From Tritrichomonas foetus (Eukaryota > Parabasalia > Tritrichomonadida > Tritrichomonadidae), in assembly GCA_001839685.1 (NCBI GenBank), contig MLAK01001054.1:1-36147 (forward strand): a stretch of DNA of 36,147 nt. Reading direction: 5' to 3'. The position numbers were made by a program, and so were the translations under genes. Below the pieces are notes generated by a model that saw only the letters and a list, made by a program, of their open reading frames with translations, was not told the origin of the DNA and made no database searches. Positions 8,678 to 18,481 of the stretch are shown here, piece after piece. Position 1 is the stretch's first letter; every line of letters starts with the position of its first letter.

Positions 8678-10061
8678 CGAATATTGATTTTTGTCGAATA
8701 AAACTCTTTTTCAAAATCATCTCTTTTTTTTCATTTTGTGACAAAAATGATGTCAGCTTGTTTTTATCTGGTTGGTTAATTGGTGAAAATAGTCAGGTTC
8801 GGCAGTGGTCCTTTTCGAGGACGTTAAAAAAAAAAATATTGGAATTATTGGACATGTCGACGGAGTTTCTTCTCGCAATGACAAAGTCAAGGTGGAGAAA
8901 AGATCAACTCTCTGTGGACAATGTCAAATCACCCAGACAAAATTGTTCGAAAGGAATTCTGATTTTTCGCATCAAATCATGACGCTGGCTAATCCAAAAC
9001 TAAGTCCAAAATATTTGAATATGAACTTTGGTAAATCAACAAATTAAATCTCTGTTTAGCAAAAAATGATGAAAAAAGTATAAATGACGAGAAAATCATA
9101 ATGACATCACCTCATAATTATGTGAAAAGATAATTCTTTCAAGAAAGATTATCAATATCAAGACTTTCAGATTTGGGTACAACAAATTGATGGACAATTT
9201 CAAAATATGTGGGAGAAATTCATTTTGATCAGATTTTAGTAAGTTCATTTAAAAGAGCAAATAAAATATTCACATTATTAAACGCAGATCGGAGAAAAGA
9301 AAATCATGTCGAAACTGTGAAATTTGGCTGTTTGGGAAATTATCCTATAGAAAAAGTGGGACTGGACAATTGAACTCTTGGGCGATTTCGGCCAAATAAC
9401 CATAGTAAAAATAGCCCTTTGAAAATTGAATGACAAAAAGTATAGTCAAATGTTCTTGAAGATTAGCTTTATATATAGGAAAAATGATTGTCCAAACTTT
9501 CAACTCTGAAATATTTGGTGCACTAGTATATATATATCGGTTCCAGAATGGGATATATTTTAAGCATTATTGTGAAAAGATATTAATCATTTAATATTTT
9601 TTTGTTATTTGCATATTTTATTGAATCTCAACATTTGACAACTCTTTCAATATAAAAATTAAATGAAATACCAATTCTAATCAAATGATTTTGGAAAATA
9701 TAGGATAATATTATTAAATAGAAAGATTTGCAAAAACTTGAATTCAAAGCGCGTAAAATGGTAAATTCATAATGACAGTATCAGAAAAAGAAACACCATT
9801 CATTTTTGTATGCCACCTCGATTATTTCTTAAGAATTTGAAAGATACTTCTTTTTGAAAGGATATTTGACTAAAAAATCCTCGTTCAATTTATCTTCCTG
9901 ACATATTCTTCTTATGCTATTATATAATTTATCATAACTTTATCGAGTCCCAGAAACAACGATATGATTTGCCATTTCAAAGACCTCACAATTGCATTGA
10001 AATATTTTTCAATTGAATTCATTTCATTTTTTTTTATTTTCTATTACATCAAAGATAATAA
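8678..10061. other. Long AT-rich intergenic region
   Basis: It contains the 3' flank of the PAK gene, with AATAAA just after the stop (about 8696-8701). Two overlapping short frames at 8758-9047 have no supported function. A short TA-dinucleotide run lies near 9525-9538. The initiator-like pair before the orphan gene (10019-10030) is in its right end. No RNA gene was recognised. Confidence 0.5.
10019..10030 (+). promoter_or_regulatory. Two overlapping initiator-like elements
   Basis: TCATTTC (10019-10025) and TCATTTT (10024-10030) both fit TCAYTWY. They lie about 36-41 nt before the ATG at 10062. They are modest support that the small downstream frame is transcribed. Confidence 0.3.
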
Positions 10062-10499
10062 ATGTCTATGCATCAAGTATCCCGTTGGAATAAGATTATC
10101 ATCTTGGATGCACACAAGCAACCCATTGACGAATACCAACTTGACAGGAGGGCCAAATTACTGACTAAATTGAAGAGACAGAGGCGTCGCAACCTTGGAA
10201 AATTGACAGGAAAGAAAAGTCCAATTAAGGACTGGAAGAAGAATATCTCCACTTTTGAAGAAATCTTAACAGAAGAGAAAAACTTTGAGAACAACATTTC
10301 TCCTCAAAATTCGATGGAGTCAAATTCAGAAAATTTCAATTTCTATTCAGTCACCCCTATAAGTGAATATTCTCATTCAACATCATCAAATTCTGATTCT
10401 TCGATTTCCGATCATGACGATCAATCGAAGATGTCCTACAATGAGCTTATATCATTAGATTGGCTTTTGAATACTCATGTTCCAGTCTCAGCTGCCTAA
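10062..10499 (+). CDS. Small basic/Ser-rich protein of unknown function
   Basis: I do not recognise this 145-residue protein. Residues 28-51 are strongly basic (RRAKLLTKLKRQRRR, then KLTGKK) and could be a nuclear localisation or nucleic-acid-binding segment. Residues about 75-125 are Ser/Asn-rich and acidic (SSNSDSSISDHDDQ). A short hydrophobic helix, YNELISLDWLLN, follows before the C-terminus. The basic block followed by an acidic Ser-rich part and a hydrophobic end resembles a small nuclear regulator, but no named family fits. In favour of a real gene are biased composition, an ATG with initiator-like elements just upstream, and isolation from other genes so it is not a shadow. A chance frame cannot be excluded. 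Confidence 0.6.
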   Translation: MSMHQVSRWNKIIILDAHKQPIDEYQLDRRAKLLTKLKRQRRRNLGKLTGKKSPIKDWKKNISTFEEILTEEKNFENNISPQNSMESNSENFNFYSVTPISEYSHSTSSNSDSSISDHDDQSKMSYNELISLDWLLNTHVPVSAA

Positions 10500-12087
10500 T
10501 CTGTGAGTTTTATTTTAGATGTGATTAATAAATATAGATATATCGAAAAATCTCTCTTTTTATTTATTTATTTAATTTTTATACCCATCAGAATCTTCAA
10601 AACATCTTTATCAATGGATAATTCTTTAGATGACATTAATTTTTCCTTTTTAGATTAATTTTTTATCGATTTGTGTGTAATGAGAGTTTCTCTTGAATAA
10701 ATGAAGTACGCATTTATATTCATGTCTACTCAATGAATATTTGTTGGATTTATTTCTTGAATTATTATTCCCATCAACGATAGAATGGTTGAATCCAACG
10801 AATATTGAAGAAATCAAAAAGGCGAAATTGTTACTTCATGGTTGACTGAATATAGTTGTATCTACACTGGTTGAATTTGTTAAATGACAAAATGTAATAA
10901 AAGTCTGAAACAGATTCATATGAGAGAATATATTTAAATAATTCACTGTAACAGTGACTCGCTGTTATGGAAATACTAAATTTTCTTAGGCTGTCGAAAA
11001 GAAGACAAAATTCTCCATCGACCGAATCAAAACAGACTGCTTCAAATGTTTTCTCATTAAAACAGCACTGTATCACTAAAATACCAATTTCTCTTTGAAA
11101 ATAGCAGCAAATCAAAAATCTTCTTCTTTATATCTTCATATTGTGATTTTTCTGCCGACACGTTATTGGATGATTACAAAACTATTTTACAAAACACATA
11201 AATTACTATTCTCATAGGATTTAATCGAGTAACTTCAGTTTTTTTCGGTTTCATATTGGTGACATGGAAATCCGCCAAAATAAAAATTTAGGAATGATAT
11301 TATGAAAAGAACATCATCTAATAAATACTATAAATCTGTTGTTATTTCAATTGAAGATAATAATTCAATGACCACATTGGATGGAAGTATCAAAAAATTT
11401 ATCAAATAAAAATGCAATCATATAAAATGAATGTATGACTTGAAGTACAACAAATTATCAATTCACACTTTTTATTTTCTAGATAAAGGCAAAACAATCC
11501 AGAAGCCAAATCATTTTCCACTTTTTCACTGCTATTTTAGGTTATCTTCACTTCACCATTAACAGAAAGTAATCGAAATTTATCTTTGCGTAATTAAGGC
11601 GATATTTGGCCATAATCTGGTCATTAAATGAATGCATTAAACCATTTATAAATGCAAAAAGTAAAAAAGCATTATTCATTTTTGATAGCTCTCAATATCT
11701 CACAAAATAATTCTTTAAAAATTCAATATTAAAAAATCATCTCAGAATTCTTTTTTACGGATTCTTTTTTGAATGAATTTAAGCAATGAGAGTTATACAA
11801 CTATTTCTCGATAATTTCTAAATAATATGGTTTCAAATTGATGATTTATTATTTCAATCCACATTTATCCATAACTATATCAATCAAGTTCTAAAATGCA
11901 TTTGTTTATCGGTGCAAATGTATTTTCAAATTTGATAAATGAGTTTCATGTGATGTGAATGTAACTACAATTGACCATTATAAAGGTCAAACTTCAACTT
12001 TTTGATGATTATTTATTCAATAGAAAAAATTGATCATTCAGAAATTTCAGAAAAAGTTCAATACTTAACATTTTTTTCGAAACAGTT
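10500..12087. other. Longest gene-free stretch in the window
   Basis: About 1.6 kb of AT-rich sequence with no supported gene. A 94-codon minus-strand frame at 10831-11115 (Phe/Cys/Ser-rich) has no recognisable domain and no near initiator. No tRNA, repeat array or strong inverted repeat was seen. Confidence 0.5.
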
Positions 12088-13107
12088 ATGAGCGATCTTC
12101 TCCCAATTTTCGCCTTTATTGCACTTTGCGTCATTTATGGCACATCATACGCTTTTGTTTCTACGATCATCGGTTCAATGAATGATGCTGCACTCTCTTG
12201 CATGCGCATGTTTTGTTCCAGCTGTGCCACATTTTCGTACTTTTTATATCGCATTATTTTTGAACCAAACTACAAACAAAAAGTTCGCGAAAGTGTCAGA
12301 ACAGGTACCACGCCAATTGGCAAAGCTTTCTTTTGTGGAATCTTCAGTTTGGGAATCCCAGTGACATGCATTACGATTGCACAAAGAAGTGTCCCATCGA
12401 CAGTTGTTACTCTTTCACAGCCAGTCATTCCATTAGTCACAATGGTGATTGCTCACTTTTTATTAGCAGATGAAAAAATTTCCAGCCAGAAGCTTATTCT
12501 CAGCTTATTTGACCTTCTTGGTGCTGTTTTGACCATCATTCCAACCTTCTCATCCAGCAGCAGCAATGATTCAAAACCAAGCCTCCTTTTGGACTACCTT
12601 TTATTGATGATTTCCATCCTTTGTTTTGGTGCAGGATCTGTTTATTTGAAAGTGTTTCTCTGTCAGGCAGAACTGACTGTTTCCTGCCTCTGCTCCACAC
12701 TTGGTGCAACAGCTTATACAATTATCAGCAGCATGATTCGTGTTGGCCCAATAACACTTTTCCACTACATAATGGAAACACCAGCAAAACTCAAATTTTA
12801 CACAATGTTACTTGGTATCATTTACAGTTCAATTCCAACTTTCCTCTTCATGTTTATCGTGCGTACACTTGGTGCAGTGAAGGCAAACTTGACTGATTTT
12901 GGCCAAATTGTCATTGGAACATTCGCTGGTGTTGTTTTCCTTGATGAAATGAAGGGATACTCATTGACTGATAAATTGATGAGCTGGGCTGGCGTTCTCT
13001 TGATTGTTGCAGCTCTCCTCATCGAGTTCTATCTTGACTACCGTCATGAAAAGGAATCCAAATTGCAGGACCAAGAAACCCTCATCAAGGGAGAAGAAAA
13101 TTGGTAA
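12088..13107 (+). CDS. EamA/DMT-superfamily membrane transporter
   Basis: The 339-residue protein has about ten hydrophobic segments, starting at residue 5 (LLPIFAFIALCVIYGTSYAF) and ending before the charged tail DYRHEKESK. The architecture is two EamA halves of five helices each. The first half includes the GTSYAFV and TVVTLSQPVIPLVT segments. The second includes AVKANLTDFGQIVIGTFAGVVFLDE, whose pattern (polar helix, then F-DE) is typical of the repeat end in drug/metabolite transporters. It probably exports or exchanges a small metabolite at a cell membrane, with the substrate unknown. The length is normal (about 300-350). The stop codon overlaps TAAA, which is a polyadenylation signal in trichomonads. 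No initiator matching the consensus is within 70 nt. Confidence 0.85.
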   Translation: MSDLLPIFAFIALCVIYGTSYAFVSTIIGSMNDAALSCMRMFCSSCATFSYFLYRIIFEPNYKQKVRESVRTGTTPIGKAFFCGIFSLGIPVTCITIAQRSVPSTVVTLSQPVIPLVTMVIAHFLLADEKISSQKLILSLFDLLGAVLTIIPTFSSSSSNDSKPSLLLDYLLLMISILCFGAGSVYLKVFLCQAELTVSCLCSTLGATAYTIISSMIRVGPITLFHYIMETPAKLKFYTMLLGIIYSSIPTFLFMFIVRTLGAVKANLTDFGQIVIGTFAGVVFLDEMKGYSLTDKLMSWAGVLLIVAALLIEFYLDYRHEKESKLQDQETLIKGEENW

Positions 13108-13606
13108 AGAAGGCTATTTAAAAAAACCAGCTTTTTGGTATAAATGATATTAATAAAGCTCAATACGCAATATCTTATTTTTTTCCTTCATTTGTATTTT
13201 TTGAATCATTTTTATCTCTTTTAGACACCTCAAATAACTGTTTTCATATGGAGAATTTCATTTGATGTCAACTCTTAACTATTTATCGAAACAATATAAT
13301 AATCAGATTTGAGTATGACAGAAAACAAATGGACCAATTGGTTTATTTAAATTTTGTAAAAAAAAAAAAATATTATTAAATATGTCAAAACAACAAATAA
13401 CAGAAAAGTGTATTTTATATTCAATTTTATACAGATATAAGATATGATAATTTATTATGGATTTCACAAACATAAAATGAACTGATTATAATATAATTAT
13501 AGATAATTATATATAATACAGGTATATTTTTCTTATAAACAAATGTAAATGTAATCCGATTATAAAACAAAATAACCAGATCACTATGAAAACAGCAGTA
13601 AACCTA
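13108..13606. other. Convergent 3' intergenic region
   Basis: The region lies between the 3' ends of the transporter and CDC45. It contains A- and T-runs (a 13-nt A-run near 13360) and an AT-only palindromic patch near 13485-13520. No gene is seen. Confidence 0.5.
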
Positions 13607-15352
13607 TTATTGTTCCTTGAAAGCGAGAAGTGTTAATTGATCCACAAAAACAAGGAGTAAATCTGTTGGAACTTTGCAAACAAAAGAATCAAAAGAATCC
13701 ATTGAAATTTCTATTTCTGCGTTTTCAGCTGCTTTTTGGAAAAGTTCACCAAATTTAGATGGTTCAACTTCTCCAAACTCAAGTCCAGTTGATACAGCTA
13801 CAACTGTTACAGTTTGTTGATCTGGATTAGTTGCAGCAATAATCATTGGAAGGACACTTTCTTCTTCTTCACGGAAAGCTTGAATAAGAAACTGTCCTAA
13901 ATCAACAAGTGAACTTGGTTCAACAGGAAATCCACGTTCAGCAGCATTATAAACATAAGCAATTCTAAATGGACCATTATTAATAATTGATGCGTTTTTT
14001 CGATTCATTAGTTCCATTCCTAATGAAATTACTTGCTTTGAACGAGATTTAGCTGTTTCTACATCAATGGAAAATAAATCATGGCTTCCTGCAAGTCTTA
14101 CAACATTGAATGCATCTGAAAAAGCAGCACTAAAATCTGTTCCAACTAACAGTCGAGCTCTAACAGCATAAACAATATCGCTAGCTGTCAATGGAGCAGC
14201 ATATCCACGTTTTAAAATAAATGATGGAAAAGCAATTCCAGAAAGACCAAACCTGTCACACCATTGGTCAAATCTTTTTACAAGAGTCTCACGAATATCA
14301 GAGCTCATTGATATATATGTAGTTTTGGCTTCCCTTAAAGGAATACCCATTTTCACTAAAAGTACATTCAATCGTTCAGTTCCAGAGTGATACCATAATC
14401 TTAATCTTGATACAATAAAAGTAGATGATTGCATTGATTCAAGAAGTGTCCAATGTCTCATTAAACTACATCTAAGATCATTAACAGGTTGAATGAATAA
14501 GTCTCTGCTAACTGGAACAGTAATTGATGTAATTGGTGTCACAACTTCTCCTTCACCATCACCATCTTCGATTGGAATTGTTGTAAAAAGATCTTTTCCA
14601 TCTGTTAATCGAGATGCTTCATTTTGTAAAGCATTAAAAAGAGTTTCATATCTAATATTATCAATATGTTCAAGTAAAAAGTGTTCAGTGAGACCAAGGA
14701 TAGAAAACCATAAAGTACTAAGTGAAGTGTGATTACATGCGCTTGCTAATGCATATAATTGGAGTGATGCAGGATCAGAAAATCTTGTTGTTTGAAGTAA
14801 TTGTAAACTTTCTTCGGAATTAGGATCAATTTTTTTACAAACTTTCTGAACAACTGTTTTGACTTTGATTTTCCCTGAAATTATAATACTTTCTTCATCA
14901 GGAAGCTCGCTGTCTGGAAGCATACAAACTTCATCAAAAACTGATTTTGAATCATCAATGACAACAATTCTTTTGTTACGATCATCAAGATTTTCATAAT
15001 GAATTGGGCGATGAGAATCAATGATATAAGCCGTCGATTCTTTGAAAACTTCTGGATAGTGAGAAATCAAGCTGATTGAGCCACCGCAATTCACGAAAAT
15101 GATTGAAGGCGGAAGTGAATTTCCTTCTAATCTCGATTCAAACTGACTTTTCAAATCTGAATATCCGCGAACAGGGACAAAATGATTTGACACATTATCC
15201 CTCCTGAACAGTTCGTATAAAATTGAGCTTGCTGCTAATGAATCGACATTGAGAGGGACAAAAATCAAAACTGTGACAATTTGATCGCTTCCTATACCCG
15301 ATTGTACAATTTGTTGATAGGCTTTATGTAAATCTTCGACTTGAATCAGCAT
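13607..15352 (-). CDS. CDC45: CDC45-like DNA replication initiation factor
   Basis: From the ATG at 15352 the protein is 581 residues, close to human CDC45 (566). The N-terminus matches the family (MLIQVEDLHKAY, then VLIFVPLNVDSLAASSILYE and FVPVRGYSDL). The IIFVNCGGSI segment and a D/E-rich patch (IIDSHRPIHYENLDDRNKR, then VIDDS) follow, corresponding to the degenerate DHH-phosphoesterase fold. The C-terminal part has SRLRLWYHSGTERLNVLL, GIPLREAKTTYISM and YAAPLTASDIVYAVRA, characteristic CDC45 stretches. It is a core part of the CMG helicase with MCM2-7 and GINS, acting at nuclear replication forks. The frame remains open 42 nt further upstream, but only from a TTG, so the ATG is preferred. 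No break is seen. Confidence 0.93.
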   Translation of the reverse strand: MLIQVEDLHKAYQQIVQSGIGSDQIVTVLIFVPLNVDSLAASSILYELFRRDNVSNHFVPVRGYSDLKSQFESRLEGNSLPPSIIFVNCGGSISLISHYPEVFKESTAYIIDSHRPIHYENLDDRNKRIVVIDDSKSVFDEVCMLPDSELPDEESIIISGKIKVKTVVQKVCKKIDPNSEESLQLLQTTRFSDPASLQLYALASACNHTSLSTLWFSILGLTEHFLLEHIDNIRYETLFNALQNEASRLTDGKDLFTTIPIEDGDGEGEVVTPITSITVPVSRDLFIQPVNDLRCSLMRHWTLLESMQSSTFIVSRLRLWYHSGTERLNVLLVKMGIPLREAKTTYISMSSDIRETLVKRFDQWCDRFGLSGIAFPSFILKRGYAAPLTASDIVYAVRARLLVGTDFSAAFSDAFNVVRLAGSHDLFSIDVETAKSRSKQVISLGMELMNRKNASIINNGPFRIAYVYNAAERGFPVEPSSLVDLGQFLIQAFREEEESVLPMIIAATNPDQQTVTVVAVSTGLEFGEVEPSKFGELFQKAAENAEIEISMDSFDSFVCKVPTDLLLVFVDQLTLLAFKEQ

Positions 15353-15413
15353 GATATAAGATTTTTCAACTTCACTTTTTGTTTGTTTAGCCAAATTCTT
15401 AACGTACTAATGA

Positions 15414-15420
15414 AAAATGA
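15414..15420 (-). promoter_or_regulatory. Extended initiator-like element for CDC45
   Basis: The minus strand reads TCATTTTTCATTA here (extending to 15408), a full match to TCAYTWY and its common extension TCATTA. The A is 66 nt before the ATG at 15352, a long leader for a trichomonad. Just downstream the leader has GTACGT, like a 5' splice site. Confidence 0.35.
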
Positions 15421-15976
15421 AGTAATATTTTTTGTATGCATACTTGGTTAATGAATATAACCAGATAAAAATTGAAAAAGTTCTGAACAAAAACTTCATC
15501 ACTTCTATTGGTTTTCTTCAAAGTTACACAATATCTAGAATTTGAAGCTTTTATATTTAGATCCAGACACTTATTCAAAACAACAGTGACATCAATGAAT
15601 AACCAAAATTTGGATCATTAAGGGTACTTGAAGATTGAGAGGTCGCTTTATATAATTCGCCATATCGTTCAATTTATTTGACCTAAAACTGCCCGTAGAA
15701 TAGCTTCATGAGGTCCATCAAAAAGTTATCAATTGATTTATTATTCAATTTGAATGATTCAAAATAGGGATATTTCAATATAGCTATCGTTAATCCGAAT
15801 ATTGTTTGATGCAAAATGTTTACAATTTATATGATTTTTTCAGAGTATATATGGCTATAATTTCAGTGTAATCAGCCAATTAAGAATAGAAGATAAAAAA
15901 GCCGTTGCAAAATTCCTATTCAGAATTTTCTTCCTAAAATCTCCCCATTTTTTGCATATTGTGAAATGGGAGAAAA

Positions 15977-15983
15977 TCATTAT
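15977..15983 (+). promoter_or_regulatory. Initiator-like element for the Asn-rich gene
   Basis: TCATTAT fits TCAYTWY, with its A 13 nt before the ATG at 15992. If transcription begins here, the upstream ATG at 15966 (needed for the spliced model) would be outside the mRNA. This therefore favours the unspliced start. Confidence 0.35.
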
Positions 15984-15991
15984 GACATCGA

Positions 15992-18031
15992 ATGTACGAT
16001 TTTTTATTAACTCCAGGCCGTATTTCTAAATTGAGAATTTTTGATGGCGAAATTTCAGGTTGTGAAATTTATTTATCGATTGATTCACAAAAGCATTGTT
16101 TTTTCGGGAAGATATTATCGACTCAAAAATCAATAGACTTTGGACAAAGCCGGCATATTGTTTATTCGTGCAGTAGTTCAGCCTTATCAAATCCATCAAA
16201 TCAAGTGAAGCTGACTTTTTCTGCAAAAAAGCCACGAATTGAATTTTCAGCATCAGCAAATATATCAAGTATATTATCAACAGTTGTTTCAGAATCTCCG
16301 GTTGCCAATTCGTCGTCGATAAAACTTTCATCAAAATCACACAAAATTGTGGCGGAAATTTTTTATTCACTCACAATTAGCCTTTCCTATTTTTCACCAT
16401 CATTATCAAAGCAAATTTCACCAAAATCACAATTGCCAAGAATTTCATTTTCGCCTGATTTTAAATTTAATCCGAGCAAAAGTTTGAATCAAGAGCTTTC
16501 AAAATTATCATCATCAAAAAGAATAAAACTTGATTATCAACTCACACCAAAATCTGAGCATAAACTTCTCGATTCACTTTCTAGTGAAATTTTCAATGAA
16601 TCTTCATCGTCCGACTTTGAAAATAATAATAAAGATGAATTCATATCAAGTGTCGAGAATTTGATTGAAAGTAGTAATGTGGATTCTATTGCTGAACCTC
16701 ATCACTCAGAATCAGGGAAATCAACCCCAAGAAAACACAAAAAATCACCATTCGATGAAAATCCGAACAAGCCTTCTCAAAACGACAACACTCATATTAA
16801 CAACATTAATAGTAGCAACAGCAGCAATCATAAAAATAATAATAACAATAATATCAATAATAATGGACTTGAAAGTAATGCAACAAGGTTAGTTGACACA
16901 AAGAAACCAATTGAAAGAATAAAAACTCCTGAAACGAAAAAGAATAAAAATTCAAGTGACCATTCAAATGTAAGGAAACCTGTTGCTTGGAGAAAAGGAA
17001 AGAAACCAGATTTCTTGAAAGAAGACCCTGAAGACAATGATTTGAAACTTCCTCCGATTGAAGATCATTCGAGTGGAACAGTTTTGGTCGAACCTCTCGA
17101 TTCGGACAACGCCAAAAATGATAAAACTGATAAAATTGAAACAAACACAAATACGAATTTAAACAACAACAATAATAATAATATTAATATTAATAACAAC
17201 AGTAATTTCAATACGAATAATAATAATTTATTAAGTAATCAAAATGGAACTGAAAACAATAATGTTCAAACATCGATTTCTAATCATGTGAAATTACCTG
17301 ATTTGCCAAAACCAAACGAACAAGAAACGAAACCGAATAATCAAACGACTCTTCCTGCTGGAAACCAGAATCAAAACCAAAATTCTGATCATAAATCCTC
17401 AAATGAAGTTCAATCCCAAAAACCGACACTTTCACCAATTCTTGATCTACTCAAAGAGAAACCTTCTCCTCCACCACAATTACCATCCTTACCAATAAAT
17501 TCCAATCAAACAGCTAATGAGCCACCAAAACAGCAAGAAATCCAACAAGAAACTAAGATCCCTGAAAACAACCAAAATTCGCAAAATACTAATGCCCCCA
17601 CCAATATTCCTAAAAGTGATAACTCTGAAACAAAGCCAGAAATTAAAAATGAAAAATCAAATCAAAATCAAGCACCAGATACAAATCAAACTCAAAAGAA
17701 CGAAGTTGAAGAAAAGAAAAATGAAAATGAAAATAAAGCTGATAACTATCAAAATAAAAACAATAGTGAAGATAATAAAGACAACGATGAAAAAGAACCT
17801 GAAAAAGCTGAAGATAAAAGCTCGGATGATGCTTTAGTTGAAATTCTTGATTCAGGTGAATTTCTTTCGTCTGACCATTCTGAAGACAAAAAAGAAGACA
17901 AAAAAGAAGACAAAAAAGAAGATAAAAAAGAAGATGAAGCAAAGTCTGAAATCAATCCTGAAAAAACCGAAAATGAAAATGAAACATCGGCAAAAGATGA
18001 CTCTGAAGAAGATTACGATGATTTCTTTTGA
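15992..18031 (+). CDS. Large Asn-rich, acidic-tailed protein of unknown function
   Basis: This is a 679-residue protein that I do not recognise. Residues 10-110 look like a compact beta-rich domain (RISKLRIFDGEISGCEIYLS, then HCFFGKI and VKLTFSAKK). A Ser/Lys-rich linker follows to about 220. Residues 260-300 and 380-415 are poly-Asn tracts coded mostly by AAT and AAC. A Pro/Gln/Asn-rich region runs to about 590. The end is highly charged, with four or five tandem KKED units (from 17882) and the acidic end DDSEEDYDDFF. It is likely a cytoplasmic or nuclear scaffold with one folded domain and a long disordered tail. An alternative start at 15966 joined by a 23-nt intron would change only the first ten residues. 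Confidence 0.8.
   Translation: MYDFLLTPGRISKLRIFDGEISGCEIYLSIDSQKHCFFGKILSTQKSIDFGQSRHIVYSCSSSALSNPSNQVKLTFSAKKPRIEFSASANISSILSTVVSESPVANSSSIKLSSKSHKIVAEIFYSLTISLSYFSPSLSKQISPKSQLPRISFSPDFKFNPSKSLNQELSKLSSSKRIKLDYQLTPKSEHKLLDSLSSEIFNESSSSDFENNNKDEFISSVENLIESSNVDSIAEPHHSESGKSTPRKHKKSPFDENPNKPSQNDNTHINNINSSNSSNHKNNNNNNINNNGLESNATRLVDTKKPIERIKTPETKKNKNSSDHSNVRKPVAWRKGKKPDFLKEDPEDNDLKLPPIEDHSSGTVLVEPLDSDNAKNDKTDKIETNTNTNLNNNNNNNININNNSNFNTNNNNLLSNQNGTENNNVQTSISNHVKLPDLPKPNEQETKPNNQTTLPAGNQNQNQNSDHKSSNEVQSQKPTLSPILDLLKEKPSPPPQLPSLPINSNQTANEPPKQQEIQQETKIPENNQNSQNTNAPTNIPKSDNSETKPEIKNEKSNQNQAPDTNQTQKNEVEEKKNENENKADNYQNKNNSEDNKDNDEKEPEKAEDKSSDDALVEILDSGEFLSSDHSEDKKEDKKEDKKEDKKEDEAKSEINPEKTENENETSAKDDSEEDYDDFF
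15994..16016 (+). other. Candidate 23-nt spliceosomal intron
   Basis: The stretch begins GTACGA and ends TTAACTCCAG, resembling the trichomonad pattern of GTAYGT and a branch-site/acceptor unit TAAC close to AG. Removing it joins exon 15966-15993 (ATG GGA GAA...) to the main frame in phase 1, giving MGENHYDIEC followed by RISKLR. The unspliced reading from 15992 is also open, so splicing is not required. Confidence 0.3.
17882..17935 (+). repeat. 12-bp tandem repeat encoding KKED units
   Basis: Four copies of GAAGACAAAAAA (the last with T for C) and a partial fifth run from 17882. The unit is a multiple of three, so copy-number change would keep the frame. Confidence 0.9.
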
Positions 18032-18481
18032 AAACAAAACTTCTTTTTTCTAATTCATCTTTACAAAATTGTATCATTTTGCTTAGATGAATATTATTTT
18101 CGATCAATTTTTTCAGATCATGATTAGTGTCAAGTTAACTTTTTTTTTTGTATTTTCAATTCATCTTTATTCAATTTGATTTCAAAGTCGCTCAGAAATT
18201 ATTATCGTTTTCGTCACATCAAATTTTACTATTAAATTCCCCAATTCAATTTTCAATTCATCAGCTGTATTCAATTTTTACATCACAGTATTCATTTTGG
18301 GTAATTGATGATTCATACTTTTAAAAAGTTTAATTCAAGTTCACAAATGATTCATCATCGTTTTCGATTTGACAAAAGTTTCCATTCAATTTTATGATAG
18401 AAATTTTTATGTAAAATCAAAAATTGAATTGATTCACCAGAAACATAATTGAATGAATTGAATACATATATCGACTAAAAA
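18032..18481. other. Intergenic region between tandem genes
   Basis: AT-rich sequence holding the 3' end of the Asn-rich gene and the promoter of the pyrophosphatase gene. No consensus initiator lies close to the ATG at 18482. No other feature is seen. Confidence 0.5.

Larger units (their letters stand above)
15395..15991. other. Divergent intergenic region, CDC45 / Asn-rich gene
   Basis: AT-rich sequence between two divergent genes, with the CDC45 initiator at its left and the initiator of the Asn-rich gene at its right. No other feature is recognised. Confidence 0.5.

Noticed and set aside
8758..9047. Two overlapping short frames, one with NIGIIGHVDG like the P-loop start of translation GTPases
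   Set aside because: The GKT/S part of the P-loop is absent and the rest matches no GTPase. The likeness is ten residues in a random-looking frame.
10831..11115. 94-codon minus-strand frame rich in Phe, Cys and Ser
   Set aside because: No recognisable motif or start signal. I see no basis to call it a gene.
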